Below, piece after piece: positions 1 through 10,222 of a DNA stretch of 64,000 nucleotides. The position numbers were made by a program, and so were the translations under genes. Origin of the DNA: Roseiarcus sp963709655 (lineage in GTDB: Bacteria > Pseudomonadota > Alphaproteobacteria > Rhizobiales > Beijerinckiaceae). The stretch is taken from assembly GCA_963709655.1 (NCBI GenBank), contig CAVPXF010000026.1, forward strand, positions 476,777 to 540,776, given 5' to 3'. The notes beneath the pieces were generated by a model. It worked only from the letters and a program-made list of their open reading frames with translations, was not told the origin of the DNA and searched no databases. Position 1 is the first letter of the stretch. Each line of letters opens with the position of its first letter.

Positions 1-582
1 TTCGGCGACGCTCTCCAGCCGGTCGTGCGCGAAATAGGTCCGGCGCGGATCGCCGACGAGCACGGTCGCGCCACGCCCGGCAAGCGCCGCGAGCCAGCCG
101 GTCACCGCGTCCGCCATGTCCTGCTCGTAGGCCACGTCTCCGGCCAGCACGACGTCCCAGCCCTCGTCCGCGCCGGTCAGGTCTTCGAGCCGGGCGGTCA
201 CGGCGACCCCGTTTTCGTCGGCGTTGGCGCCAATGGCCGCGCGGGCGAAGGCGTCGATGTCGGACGCCTCGACCGAAGCCGCGCCGGCGAGCGCGGCAGC
301 GATGGCGACGAGGCCCGAGCCGGAGGCGAAATCGAGCGTCCGGCGGCTGCGCACGCACTCCGGGTGATCGAGAACGTAGCGGGCGAGCGCCTGCCCGCCC
401 GCCCAGGCGAACGCCCAGAACGGCGGCGGCAGGGTCAAGTCGCCGCGCATTTCCCCAGTGGTCTTCCAGATCAGCACGGGGTCGTCTGCAAGCCAGAGTT
501 TTAGCTCCGGGACGAGCGGCGGCGCGAGAAGACGCGTGTTGTCGAGAATGAACGCGCGCCGGACCGATTCGGCCTCGCTCAT
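1..582 (-). CDS. class I SAM-dependent methyltransferase (lysine/nicotinamide N-methyltransferase-like), 3' end cut by window edge
   Basis: The open frame runs from an ATG at 582 to the first base of the window, so the C-terminus is missing (194 codons seen). The translation has the Rossmann methyltransferase signature LDFASGSGLVAIAAA around residues 83-97 and a following acidic loop with VEASDID. An upstream WKTTGEMRGD/PFWAFAWAGGQALARY block is typical of the ETFB-lysine/nicotinamide N-methyltransferase-like family. It overlaps the stop of the UPF0262 gene by 4 bases (ATGA), so it is the distal gene of the murA-hisD transcription unit. The family methylates proteins or small molecules in the cytoplasm; the substrate here cannot be told. 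Confidence 0.82.
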   Translation of the reverse strand, partial: MSEAESVRRAFILDNTRLLAPPLVPELKLWLADDPVLIWKTTGEMRGDLTLPPPFWAFAWAGGQALARYVLDHPECVRSRRTLDFASGSGLVAIAAALAGAASVEASDIDAFARAAIGANADENGVAVTARLEDLTGADEGWDVVLAGDVAYEQDMADAVTGWLAALAGRGATVLVGDPRRTYFAHDRLESVAE

Positions 583-1063
583 ATTTTCCAGCGCAGGGTG
601 GAGATCAGCGTAAACAGGCGTCGCGCGGTATGCTGGTCGATGGTCACCTTTTCGTTGAGGCGCTGGGCCATCAGCTCGGCGCCGTCGTTGTGAAGCTTGG
701 TGCGCTCGCGATCGATCGCCTCGATCTGGCGCGGGCTTGCGGTGCGGATCGCCGAATAATAGGTCTCGCAGACCAGGAAATAGTCCCTGAGCAGCGCCCG
801 GAACGGAGTCATCGAAACGACGATCGACGCCGCCTGCTCGCCGTCGGAAGTCCTCACGTCGAAGGTGAACTTCAATTCCTCCTGCGAAATCGTCATCGTA
901 TAGGGGCCATCGTCGCGCCCCGGCACGGCGAACGCGTTCTCCTCGACGAGATCGAAGATCGCGACCGCGCGCTCGTGGTCGGCCTCGATCGCCCCGCGCG
1001 GAATCGTGTCCTCGTCGAGAAAAACGTCGCTCAGCCGGTCGCGACGATCTTCGTTCTTTGCGG

Positions 1064-1067
<4 letters not shown>
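579..1067 (-). CDS. UPF0262 family protein
   Basis: This 162-residue soluble acidic protein matches the alphaproteobacterial UPF0262 family in length and in blocks such as DGPYTMTIS near residue 53 and FRALLRDYFLVCETYYSAIR near residue 90. No enzymatic motif is known for the family and the function is unknown. Its ATG overlaps the hisD stop by 4 bases and its own stop overlaps the methyltransferase start, so translation of the three genes is probably coupled. In many Rhizobiales this gene also follows hisD. Confidence 0.85.
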
Positions 1068-2368
<1,301 letters not shown>

Positions 2369-2369
2369 C

Positions 2370-2825
2370 TCAGACCGTCGCCGGGTCGGACAGCGCGTGA
2401 CCCGCACAGCTCTCGGCCGGCGCGCGAAGCTCCAGATCGCAAAGCTCGACCTCCACGCATTCGACCTCGAGGCGCACCAGCGCCCCATCGGCAAAGGCGA
2501 GGACGATCATGCCCGCCGGCGGGTCTGTCTTCTGGAACGTCACCGCCAATAGGTTGAGAACCTTCCGCGTGTCCGGGGTCGCGAGACCCAGCTGCGCGAC
2601 CTTCAGCACACGGTCGAACCGCAAGATGCAGGACACGCGTTCGGCCGGCCCGGTTTTCGCGCCGACCCAGTCGAACCGCATGCCGGCGACGACGAAGCGA
2701 CGCTGCCTCGGCAGCCAGACCATGTCCGCGCGCTTGACGCAGGTGTTCTGCGTATGCGCCGAAATGACGTCGAGGCCTTCGCGGTCGAGCGCGATCAATC
2801 GCAGCCTGTCGGCGTCCTTCTTCAT
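2370..2825 (-). CDS. DUF2948 family protein
   Basis: This small soluble protein of about 151 residues lies between murA and hisD, the usual place of DUF2948 proteins in Rhizobiales. The start MKKDADRLRLIALD at 2825 is preferred because it is 4 bases after the murA stop; an upstream reading would add 15 residues from within murA. Recognisable segments are LDVISAHTQNTCVKRADM and RVSCILRFDRVL. No catalytic motif is visible and the function is unknown. It is probably co-transcribed with murA and hisD. Confidence 0.8.
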   Translation of the reverse strand: MKKDADRLRLIALDREGLDVISAHTQNTCVKRADMVWLPRQRRFVVAGMRFDWVGAKTGPAERVSCILRFDRVLKVAQLGLATPDTRKVLNLLAVTFQKTDPPAGMIVLAFADGALVRLEVECVEVELCDLELRAPAESCAGHALSDPATV

Positions 2826-2829
2826 CCGC

Positions 2830-4119
2830 TCAGCCCACGATCCGGGTGATGTCCGCGCCGCAGGCGCCAAGCTTCTCCTCCAGCCGCTCGAAGCCGCGAT
2901 CGAGATGGTAGACGCGATTGACCACGGTCTCGCCTTCGGCCGCCAAGCCCGCGATCACCAGCGACACGGAGGCCCGCAGATCCGTCGCCATCACCTGCGC
3001 GCCGCACAGACGCTCGACGCCTTCGACGATCGCCGTCTCGCCATCGAGCCGGATGTGCGCGCCGAGCCGGGCGAGCTCCTGCACATGCATGAACCGGTTC
3101 TCGAAAATGGTTTCCGTGATGCGCGACGTGCCGCGGGCGCGCGTCATCAGCGCCATGAACTGGGCCTGAAGATCGGTCGGAAACCCCGGGAACGGCGCCG
3201 TCTCGACGTCGACCGCCCGGATGCCGGCGCCGTTGCGGCGGACCCTGACGCCGCGATTGTCGCTGCTCACAGTCGCGCCGGCCTGCTCCAGCACGTCGAA
3301 CGCCGTCTCGAGTAGGTCCTCGGCGACGCCTTCAAGCAGCACGTCGCCGCCGGTCATCGCGACGGCGGTGGCGTAGGTGCCCGCCTCGATCCGGTCGGGC
3401 AGGACGCGGTGATGCGCGCCATTGAGCCGCGGGACGCCGACGATCTCGATCGTCGAGGTTCCCGCGCCGCGGATGCGCGCGCCCATCTTGTTGAGGCAAT
3501 CGGCGACGTCGACAATCTCGGGCTCCCGCGCCGCATTGGAAATGAGGGTCGCGCCGTGCGCCATTGAGGCCGCCATCATCGCGACATGCGTCCCGCCGAC
3601 CGTCACCTTGGGAAAGTCGATCTCCCCGCCGAGAAGCCCCTTCGGCGCTCTGGCGACCGCATAGCCCGCGTCGATCTCGATCGACGCGCCGAGCTTCGTC
3701 AGCGCCATCAGGAGCAGATCGACCGGACGGGTGCCGATCGCGCAACCGCCGGGCAGTGACACCCGCGCCTCGCCCATGCGGGCGATGAGCGGCGCGATCA
3801 CCCAGAAGCTCGCGCGCATACGCGACACGAGCTCGTAGGGGGCGGTCGTATCGACCACCGTGCGCGCCCGCAAGTGCGCGGTCTGTCCGGTGGCGGCCTC
3901 TTCGCGGGCGCGCTTGCCGTCGATCGAATAATCGACGCCGTGGTTGCCGAGGATCCGCGCAAGCTGGCTGACGTCGGCGAGGCGCGGCAGGTTCTCCAAC
4001 GTGAGAGTCTGGTCGGTGAGCAGGGAGGCGATCATGAGCGGCAGCGCGGCGTTCTTGGCGCCCGAAATCGGAATGACCCCATTCAGCTGAGCCCCGCCGC
4101 GAATTTGAATCCGATCCAT
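2830..4119 (-). CDS. murA: UDP-N-acetylglucosamine 1-carboxyvinyltransferase
   Basis: MurA transfers enolpyruvate from PEP to UDP-GlcNAc, the first committed step of peptidoglycan synthesis, in the cytoplasm. The 429-residue protein starts MDRIQIRGGAQLNG and carries the substrate-binding ISGAKNAALPLM (residues ~18-29). The catalytic cysteine is in LPGGCAIGTRP near residue 117, so it is the fosfomycin-sensitive Cys type. FPTDLQAQFMAL and ENRFMHVQEL are further family blocks. It leads the murA-DUF2948-hisD-UPF0262 unit. Confidence 0.97.
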   Translation of the reverse strand: MDRIQIRGGAQLNGVIPISGAKNAALPLMIASLLTDQTLTLENLPRLADVSQLARILGNHGVDYSIDGKRAREEAATGQTAHLRARTVVDTTAPYELVSRMRASFWVIAPLIARMGEARVSLPGGCAIGTRPVDLLLMALTKLGASIEIDAGYAVARAPKGLLGGEIDFPKVTVGGTHVAMMAASMAHGATLISNAAREPEIVDVADCLNKMGARIRGAGTSTIEIVGVPRLNGAHHRVLPDRIEAGTYATAVAMTGGDVLLEGVAEDLLETAFDVLEQAGATVSSDNRGVRVRRNGAGIRAVDVETAPFPGFPTDLQAQFMALMTRARGTSRITETIFENRFMHVQELARLGAHIRLDGETAIVEGVERLCGAQVMATDLRASVSLVIAGLAAEGETVVNRVYHLDRGFERLEEKLGACGADITRIVG

Positions 4120-4173
4120 TCCCTGTCCTTCCTAGCCCGACGGTCCCCATGAAATCTTGCCGCTTGCGCCTGG

Positions 4174-4359
4174 TCAGCGATCCGCAGCGTCCCCTGAGGT
4201 CGCCGGAACTCCCGCCTCAGCCTGCCCGCCCGCTGGCGCCGATTCGGCCGCGCGGGAGCGTTGCTGGGCCTTCCGTCGCTTCAAATTCTCTCGGAGAGAA
4301 GCGGCGAGGCGAACCCGCCGCTGATCCCGGGCCGAGCTCCCGGCGTCGTCCGGGGTCAT
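4174..4359 (-). CDS. small basic hypothetical protein upstream of murA
   Basis: A 61-codon frame starts at an ATG (4359) preceded by AAGGA at good spacing. The middle of the protein is very basic (RLAASLRENLKRRKAQQRSR), a pattern I recall from short uncharacterised rhizobial proteins next to murA. The C-terminal third is low-complexity Ala/Gly/Pro. There is no membrane segment. The function is unknown and the call rests on the ribosome binding site, the composition and the position. Confidence 0.5.
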   Translation of the reverse strand: MTPDDAGSSARDQRRVRLAASLRENLKRRKAQQRSRAAESAPAGGQAEAGVPATSGDAADR

Positions 4360-4472
4360 GAACGTCCTTCAGAGTGCGCCGGACCGGATGAGGCGCCGGT
4401 CGAGGGCTTGATAGGGCCAACGGGGCGGCCGGAGCAAGCCCAAACGGGCGAAAAGAACTGGACTCTCAGGGT

Positions 4473-6143
4473 TCATCCCGCCTTCTCGATCAGGCTCGCG
4501 GCGGCTGCGCGCGCCTCGCGGGTGACTTGCGCGCCGGCCAGCATGCGGGCGATCTCCTCGCGCCGTTCGCTCGCCGCGAGTCGCGCCACGCTGGTGACGA
4601 CGCGCTCGCCCCGGCCGACCTCGCTCTTGGCGATTTGGTAATGGCTCTGCGCCCGGGCGGCGACCTGCGGCGCATGGGTCACGGCGAGCACCTGCGCCCT
4701 GGCGGCCAGCCGCGCCAGCCGCTGCCCCATCGCATCGGCGACGGCGCCCCCGACCCCGGCGTCGATCTCGTCGAACACCAGCGTCGGCGCGGTGCCGCGC
4801 TCGGCCAGACAGACCTTGATCGCGAGCAGGAATCGCGACAGCTCGCCGCCCGAGGCGACCTTCATCAACGGTCCCGGCCGCGAGCCCGGATTGGTGCGCA
4901 CGAGGAACTCGGCGCGATCGAAGCCGCTCGGCGCGGCAAGCCCGTCGTCGCTCGTCAGCTCGACCCGGAATTCGGCGCGCTCGAGCTTCAGCGGCGGCAA
5001 TTCGGCGGTGACGGCAATCTCCAGTGCGTGCGCGCTTTCCGCGCGAGCGGCGCTGAGCGCGCGGGCGCCGGCGCGATAGGCGTCTCTCGCGCGCGCGACC
5101 TCACGTTCAAGTCGCACGACCTCGTCGCGCCCCGCCGCGAGCGCGGCCAGATCCTCGGCGAATGTCTGCGCCAGCGCCGGAAGGTCGTCGATCGGGGCGC
5201 CGTACTTGCGGCTCATCGCCCGCAACCCGAACAGCCGCTCCTCGCAACGCTCGAGCTCGAGCGGATCGAAAGCGCAGACCTGGAGCGCCTCCTCGAGCGC
5301 GCGGGCGGCGCGCTCGAACGCCTCGAGCGCCTCGTCGAGCGCCTTGACGCTCGGCTCGATCAGCGCGGGCGCCTGCGGCATGCGGCGTTGCAGGCGGCGA
5401 GAAATGGAGATGAGCATCGGCAGCACCGCCGCATCGCCGGCCAGGTGGTCATGCGCCTCCCGGATGTCGGCGGCGACTTTCTCGCCCTGCATCATCGTCT
5501 GCCGGCGGGCGGCGAGCTCGTCCTCCTCGCCAGGCCTGACGGCGAGCTTGACGAGCTCGTCATACGCATGGCGGGCGAAATCGGCCTCCGATTCGGCGGC
5601 GGCGACGCGCCCGCGCTCGGCGTCGAGCGCTCGCTCGGCCGCGCGCATCGCGCCATAGGCGTCCTGCGTCGCTCTGGCCTGGGCCTCAAGGCCGCCATAG
5701 GCGTCGACGAGCGCGCGATGGGTCGCCGAATCGGTCAAGGCCCGCTCGTCATGCTGGCCATGGATCTCGACCAGCGAGGAGGCGAGCCCGCGCAGAGCCT
5801 GGACGCTCACGCTCTGGTCGTTGACATAGGCGCGCGTGCGTCCGTCGGCGAGCTGGACCCGTCGCAGAATGAGCTCGTCGCCGATCTCGATGTCCTGCCC
5901 TTCGAGCAGCGCATGGGCGGCGTGTCCCGGCGGCAACTCGAATGTCGCGGTCACCTGGCCCTGGGCCTGGCCATGGCGAACGAGGCCGCCGTCGCCGCGC
6001 CCGCCCAGCGCCAGCGACAGCGCGTCGAGCAGGATCGTCTTGCCGGCGCCGGTCTCTCCGGTGAGGATCGTCAGGCCGGTCGAGAACTCGAGATCCAGCT
6101 GATCGATCAGAACCACGTCGCGGATGGAGAGGCGCGCGAGCAT
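4473..6143 (-). CDS. recN: DNA repair protein RecN
   Basis: RecN is an SMC-like ATPase acting in double-strand break repair by recombination. This copy has 556 residues, the usual size. The Walker A site is TGETGAGKT near residues 30-38. Central coiled-coil regions are rich in Ala, Glu and Arg, and the ABC signature region VASGGELSRFLLAIK and Walker B LVFDEIDAGVGG lie in the last third. The start MLARLSIRDVV at 6143 is the family N-terminus; a longer upstream reading runs into bamD and is rejected. It follows bamD by 16 bases. Confidence 0.96.
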   Translation of the reverse strand: MLARLSIRDVVLIDQLDLEFSTGLTILTGETGAGKTILLDALSLALGGRGDGGLVRHGQAQGQVTATFELPPGHAAHALLEGQDIEIGDELILRRVQLADGRTRAYVNDQSVSVQALRGLASSLVEIHGQHDERALTDSATHRALVDAYGGLEAQARATQDAYGAMRAAERALDAERGRVAAAESEADFARHAYDELVKLAVRPGEEDELAARRQTMMQGEKVAADIREAHDHLAGDAAVLPMLISISRRLQRRMPQAPALIEPSVKALDEALEAFERAARALEEALQVCAFDPLELERCEERLFGLRAMSRKYGAPIDDLPALAQTFAEDLAALAAGRDEVVRLEREVARARDAYRAGARALSAARAESAHALEIAVTAELPPLKLERAEFRVELTSDDGLAAPSGFDRAEFLVRTNPGSRPGPLMKVASGGELSRFLLAIKVCLAERGTAPTLVFDEIDAGVGGAVADAMGQRLARLAARAQVLAVTHAPQVAARAQSHYQIAKSEVGRGERVVTSVARLAASERREEIARMLAGAQVTREARAAAASLIEKAG

Positions 6144-6159
6144 GGACCAAGGTCTCCGC

Positions 6160-7059
6160 TCAGGACGGAACGACCGTGTGGTAGATCTTGGAGATCCACG
6201 AGGACGAGTTTTCCTCCGGCGACAGGCCCTTGCCCTGCAGGACCGAATAGGCGTCCTTGTACCATTGGCTGTCGGGGAAGTTGTGGCCGAGCACCGCCGC
6301 GGCCGTCTGCGCCTCGTCGGTGATGCCGAGGCCGAGGTAGGCCTCGACCAGGCGATAGAGAGCCTCGGGCGCGTGCCGCGTTGTCTGATAATATTGCAGG
6401 ACGTTGCGGAACCTGTTGATCGCGGCAGTGTAATTGTGCCGGGTGAGGTAAAACCGGCCGATCGACATCTCCTTGCCGGCGAGCTGGTCTTCGCAGACCG
6501 TGATCTTGAATTTTGAATCCTCGACATATTCAGAATTCGGGTACGTCTTCACCACATCCTGGAACGCGGCGAGCGCTTTCGTCGCGGCGTCCTGGTCGCG
6601 GGAGACGTCAGGGATCTGCTCGTAATAGGCATTGGCCCGCAGGTAGGCGACGTAAGCGGCGTCGGGCGACTTGGGATAGTCCTTGAGGTAGCGCTCGGCG
6701 GCGGTCTCGGCGTCGGTGAAACTGCTCGCCTGATAGTCGGCGTAGACGGTCATCAGCTGGCCTTTCCGGGCCCAGTCGGAATCGGGGTACTGCTTGCCGA
6801 GCGCGGTGAACTTCTTCGCCGCCTCCTGCGGCGCGCCGCTGGCCAGCTTCTCGAGGCCCTGATCGTAGGTCTTGCTCGCCGGAACGTCCGGCGTGACCTC
6901 CATCTGGTACTTCGGCGAGCCGAACGGATTGAACTGGTCGAACATCGAACAGGCCGAGACGCCGAGACCGATGGCGACAAGCGCCGCCGCGGCTGGAAGC
7001 CGGCGCATGATCGGCCCGCCGGCCATCGAGGAAGTCATGCCCAGTTCGACCTTATCCAT
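6160..7059 (-). CDS. bamD: outer membrane protein assembly factor BamD (lipoprotein)
   Basis: BamD is an essential lipoprotein of the BAM complex that inserts beta-barrel proteins into the outer membrane. The sequence shows a hydrophobic signal segment ending in the lipobox LGVSAC, then TPR-like helices (YDQGLEKLASGAPQEAAKKF, YPDSDWARKGQLM) and the family block GRFYLTRHNYTAAINRF. Three in-frame ATGs at 7059, 7038 and 7008 are possible; the one at 7008 (MRRLPAAAALV) gives the most typical lipoprotein signal. It sits between lpxC and recN, a conserved rhizobial order. Confidence 0.93.
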   Translation of the reverse strand: MDKVELGMTSSMAGGPIMRRLPAAAALVAIGLGVSACSMFDQFNPFGSPKYQMEVTPDVPASKTYDQGLEKLASGAPQEAAKKFTALGKQYPDSDWARKGQLMTVYADYQASSFTDAETAAERYLKDYPKSPDAAYVAYLRANAYYEQIPDVSRDQDAATKALAAFQDVVKTYPNSEYVEDSKFKITVCEDQLAGKEMSIGRFYLTRHNYTAAINRFRNVLQYYQTTRHAPEALYRLVEAYLGLGITDEAQTAAAVLGHNFPDSQWYKDAYSVLQGKGLSPEENSSSWISKIYHTVVPS

Positions 7060-7161
7060 ACGTTCGGACTCGATTTCTGTTCGATAGATTGCGCAGAATT
7101 GCGCCGCTTTCCCCGTCGCCAAATGACGTCGCGGGTGTTTACCCCAGTCCCGATGCGCGCG

Positions 7162-8202
7162 CTACAGGTCTTGGGCGCGCTTGAATCGTTCAATGGCGGC
7201 AAAATGTGGCGACGCGGCGGCTCGAGCGTCGCCGTCGGTCGCGTGGGTCTCGGGAGGATTACTCGGCGGCGACGAAGGCCGCGGCCGGAACAGGCGCCCG
7301 GCGCCGACCCCCTTGAAGGGCTTGGCGTTCGCGCCCTCGACGAAGGCGTAGGCCGACCGGTCGGCGAACAGCGCCTCCAGCGCCAGCGCATTCAGCTTGT
7401 GCCCTGGGCGATAGCTGCGGTACACGCCGACGATCGGCGCGCCGGCCAGCGACAGGTCGCCGACGGCGTCCAACGCCTTGTGACGGACGAACTCGTCGGC
7501 GTAGCGCAAGCCCTCGGGATTGAGCACCTCGTCGTTGTCGATCGCGACCGAGTTCTCGAGCGACGAGCCGAGCGCGTAACCGGCTTGCCACAGTTTCTTG
7601 ACGTCGCTGACGAAGCCGAAGGTGCGGGCGCGGGCGATCTCGCGCCGGAACGAGGTCGGGTCGAGCGTAAAGGCCAGGCGCTGGCGCCCGATCGCGGGCG
7701 AGGCGAAGTCGATTTCGACGTCGAGCCGGAAGCCGCGATCCGCCGGAAGGAACTCCGCGTAGCCGCCGTCGCGGTCGACCCGAACCGGCTTGAGAACCTT
7801 GAGGAAGCGGCGCGCCCGAGCCTGCTGGACGACGCCGGCCCGATCGATCGCAGCGACGAAATCGGCGGCCGAGCCGTCCATGATCGGCGTTTCGGGACCA
7901 TCGATCTCGACAAGCGCATTGTCGATCTGCAGCCCCGAAAGCGCAGCCAACAGATGCTCGACCGTGCCGACGCTCGCCCCCGAGACGTCGCCGAGAATGG
8001 TGCAGAGCGCGGTGTGGGTGACATTCGACCGTCGCGCCTTCAGGTAGCGCTCGCCCCCGTCGTCGAGGCCCGTGCGAAGAAACGTGACGCCCGAATCCGG
8101 CTCCGCCGGATGGAGGACGAGCTGGGCCGGCGTTGCGGAATGCACGCCTACGCCGCCGATCGAAACCCGGCGGCGGAGAGTCGTCTGGTAGCCAGCCTTC
8201 AT
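7162..8202 (-). CDS. lpxC: UDP-3-O-acyl-N-acetylglucosamine deacetylase
   Basis: LpxC is the zinc amidase that catalyses the committed step of lipid A synthesis. The protein starts MKAGYQTTLRRRVS and is 346 residues, slightly long because of a Pro/Ala-rich tail. The zinc ligands fit EHLLAALSG (His near residue 79) and RHKALDAVGDL (His and Asp near residues 234-238); the substrate loop ETPIMDGSAADF is present. It follows ftsZ in the same direction after about 310 bases that may hold its own promoter. Confidence 0.96.
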   Translation of the reverse strand: MKAGYQTTLRRRVSIGGVGVHSATPAQLVLHPAEPDSGVTFLRTGLDDGGERYLKARRSNVTHTALCTILGDVSGASVGTVEHLLAALSGLQIDNALVEIDGPETPIMDGSAADFVAAIDRAGVVQQARARRFLKVLKPVRVDRDGGYAEFLPADRGFRLDVEIDFASPAIGRQRLAFTLDPTSFRREIARARTFGFVSDVKKLWQAGYALGSSLENSVAIDNDEVLNPEGLRYADEFVRHKALDAVGDLSLAGAPIVGVYRSYRPGHKLNALALEALFADRSAYAFVEGANAKPFKGVGAGRLFRPRPSSPPSNPPETHATDGDARAAASPHFAAIERFKRAQDL

Positions 8203-8513
8203 CGTCGATTGCCTCCGGACTTGCGCCCGGCCCCGTTTGCAGGCGCTCGCTGGGTTGCGGCCGGAGAAGCCGAAAGCGGAGCGCCCCTTTTTCGGTCACG
8301 ATCGCTCGCCGAGGCGAGTTGGACCCAGGTTTATGCGGGGCAAAATAACGGCGGGCGCCGGGGCGAGACAAATCACCTTTGATGACCAAAAGTTACAATG
8401 CGAGCGAAATTCTTTCCCTTTTTATTTCAAGTTGATAGAGAAAGACATTAACGTCGCGTTTACCAACAGTGCGACCGGTCGCAGGGTTCGCCGCGACCGG
8501 TCGCGGCCCAGAA
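8203..8513. other. intergenic region between ftsZ and lpxC
   Basis: About 310 bases with no credible gene. The stretch 8370-8455 is clearly more AT-rich than its surroundings and lies upstream of lpxC, so it is the likely lpxC promoter region, although I cannot fix -35/-10 boxes. The ftsZ-proximal side holds the paired palindrome described separately. Confidence 0.5.
8471..8503 (-). terminator. paired palindrome downstream of ftsZ, candidate terminator or mRNA 3' hairpin
   Basis: The 12-base palindrome GCGACCGGTCGC occurs twice, 9 bases apart, just past the restored ftsZ stop. The two copies can pair into one strong hairpin. No clean T-run follows on the minus strand, so intrinsic termination is uncertain; it could also be an mRNA-stabilising structure or a protein-binding site. 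Confidence 0.45.
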
Positions 8514-10131
8514 TCAGTTCTGTTGCCGCCGCAGAAACGCCGGGATGTCGAGATGGTCATCCTCAGTCATCGGAGGCCGATGCGCGGGCCGTCCGTGGGC
8601 GTCGAGACTGGCGGGCGAAGCGGCCGGCGCGCGGGCCGGCAGCGGCCGGGGCTGCCCCCGATTGAAGTCCGGCTGGGCCACCGGGGTCGTGTAGCTCCTC
8701 TGCTGGGCGACGGGGGGCGCGACGGGCGCCGGGCTTTGCTCGTCGTCATGCCGCGTGATGCCGAAAGCAGCCAGCTTCTCGAGCAGCGACTTGCGGCGTG
8801 ATTTCGGGGGCCTGCTGCGCGGCCGCCTGGGCCTCGCCGCGGAGCGCGCGCAGCTGGGTCTGGGCGACCTGCGGCAGGTCCTCGATCTGCGGCATGCGCG
8901 GAGCGCGAACCATGGGCTGCTCGGGGGCAGGCGGGATGAAGTCGCTCAGCTCCTCCTCGACCATCTGGCGGCGCGGCTCGATGGGCTCGGGGAAGGCGAC
9001 CGCGACCGGGGCGACCGGCTGGATCTCGACGTCGCCGACGATCGCCGCGACCGGCTGAGGCTCGATCATGGCGGGCGCCGGCGCAGGACGAGCGGGCGCA
9101 GGACGCGAACGCGGGACCGGCTCGGGCCTCGAATAAACGTTGACCGGCTCGATTTGCGAGATCGCCACCTGGTCGATACCGGTTGCGACCACGGAGACCC
9201 GCACGACCCCGTCGAGCGCGGAATTGAAGGTCGCGCCGAGGATGATGTTGGCCTCCTCGTCGACCTCCTGGCGGATGCGGCTCGCCGCCTCGTCGACCTC
9301 GTAGAGGGTCAGGTCGTTGCCGCCGGTGATCGAGATCAGGAGCCCGCGCGCGCCCTTCATCGAGGTCTCGTCGAGCAGCGGATTGGCGATCGCGGCTTCA
9401 GCCGCCAGCACCGCCCGCTTCTCGCCCGTCGCTTCGCCTGTACCCATCATGGCTTTGCCCATCTCGCTCATGATCGAGCGGACGTCGGCGAAGTCGAGGT
9501 TGATCAGGCCTTCCTTGACCATCAGGTCGGTGATGCAGGCGACGCCCGAATAGAGCACCTGGTCGGCCATGGCGAAGGCGTCCGCGAAGGTCGTCTTCTC
9601 GTTGGCGACGCGGAAGAGGTTCTGATTCGGGATGATGATCAGCGTATCCACCGCCTTCTGAAGGTCGTTGATGCCGGTCTCGGCGACTTTCATCCGGCGG
9701 CCGCCCTCGAAATGGAACGGCTTGGTGACGACGCCGACGGTGAGGATGCCCATCTCGCGCGCGGCGCGGGCGATCACGGGGGCGGCGCCCGTGCCGGTGC
9801 CGCCGCCCATGCCCGCGGTGACGAACACCATGTGCGCTCCGGCGAGGTGATCGCGGATCTCCTCGAGCGCCTCCTCGGCGGCGGCCTTGCCGACCTCGGG
9901 CTTGGAGCCGGCGCCCAAACCCTCGGTGACCTGAAGGCCCATCTGGATGATGCGTTCGGCGCGCGAGGAGGTGAGCGCCTGCGCGTCGGTGTTGGCGACG
10001 ACGAAATCGACGCCCGAGAGCCCAGACACGATCATGTTGTTGACCGCGTTGCCGCCGGCGCCGCCCACGCCGCACACCATGATGCGCGGCTTCAGTTCCC
10101 TCAGTTCGGGTGCCTTTAAGTTGATAGACAT
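8514..10131 (-). CDS. ftsZ: cell division protein FtsZ, interrupted by a frameshift near 8791-8800
   Basis: FtsZ is the tubulin-like GTPase that forms the division ring. The N-terminal domain is intact from MSINLKAPEL, with GVGGAGGNAVNNM, the tubulin signature GGGTGTGAAP near residue 110, and the variable Pro-rich linker. The first frame ends at 8746 with an odd tail (GCFRHHAA). In the next frame the sequence continues as KSLLEKLAAFGITRHDDE and ends with the conserved C-terminal peptide DDHLDIPAFLRRQQN at 8514, the anchor for FtsA and other partners. The total span is one base more than a multiple of 3, so one extra base (or two missing) near 8791-8800 explains it. Most likely this is a sequence error in an essential gene. 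Confidence 0.93.
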
Positions 10132-10191
10132 ACTTGCCTCATCCCGTTGGGCGCCCGAGGACGCCGTTGCGACTGCCTAACCGCGCTCTCC

Positions 10192-10216
10192 CGGGTCCCC
10201 CGCCGGCGGGGACCCG
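10192..10216 (-). promoter_or_regulatory. inverted repeat between ftsA and ftsZ
   Basis: A nearly perfect GC-rich inverted repeat (GGGTCCCC ... GGGGACCC) lies in the 91-base gap between the ftsA stop and the ftsZ start. It could form a hairpin in the ftsA-ftsZ transcript and act as an attenuator, partial terminator or processing site that sets the ftsZ:ftsA ratio. No U-run is seen next to it. Confidence 0.45.
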
Positions 10217-10222
10217 AAACCG

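Noticed and set aside
4527..6323. Long open frame on the plus strand opposite recN
   Set aside because: It is the antisense shadow of recN in very GC-rich DNA; recN has all its motifs and the antisense product is Arg/Gly-rich with no domain.
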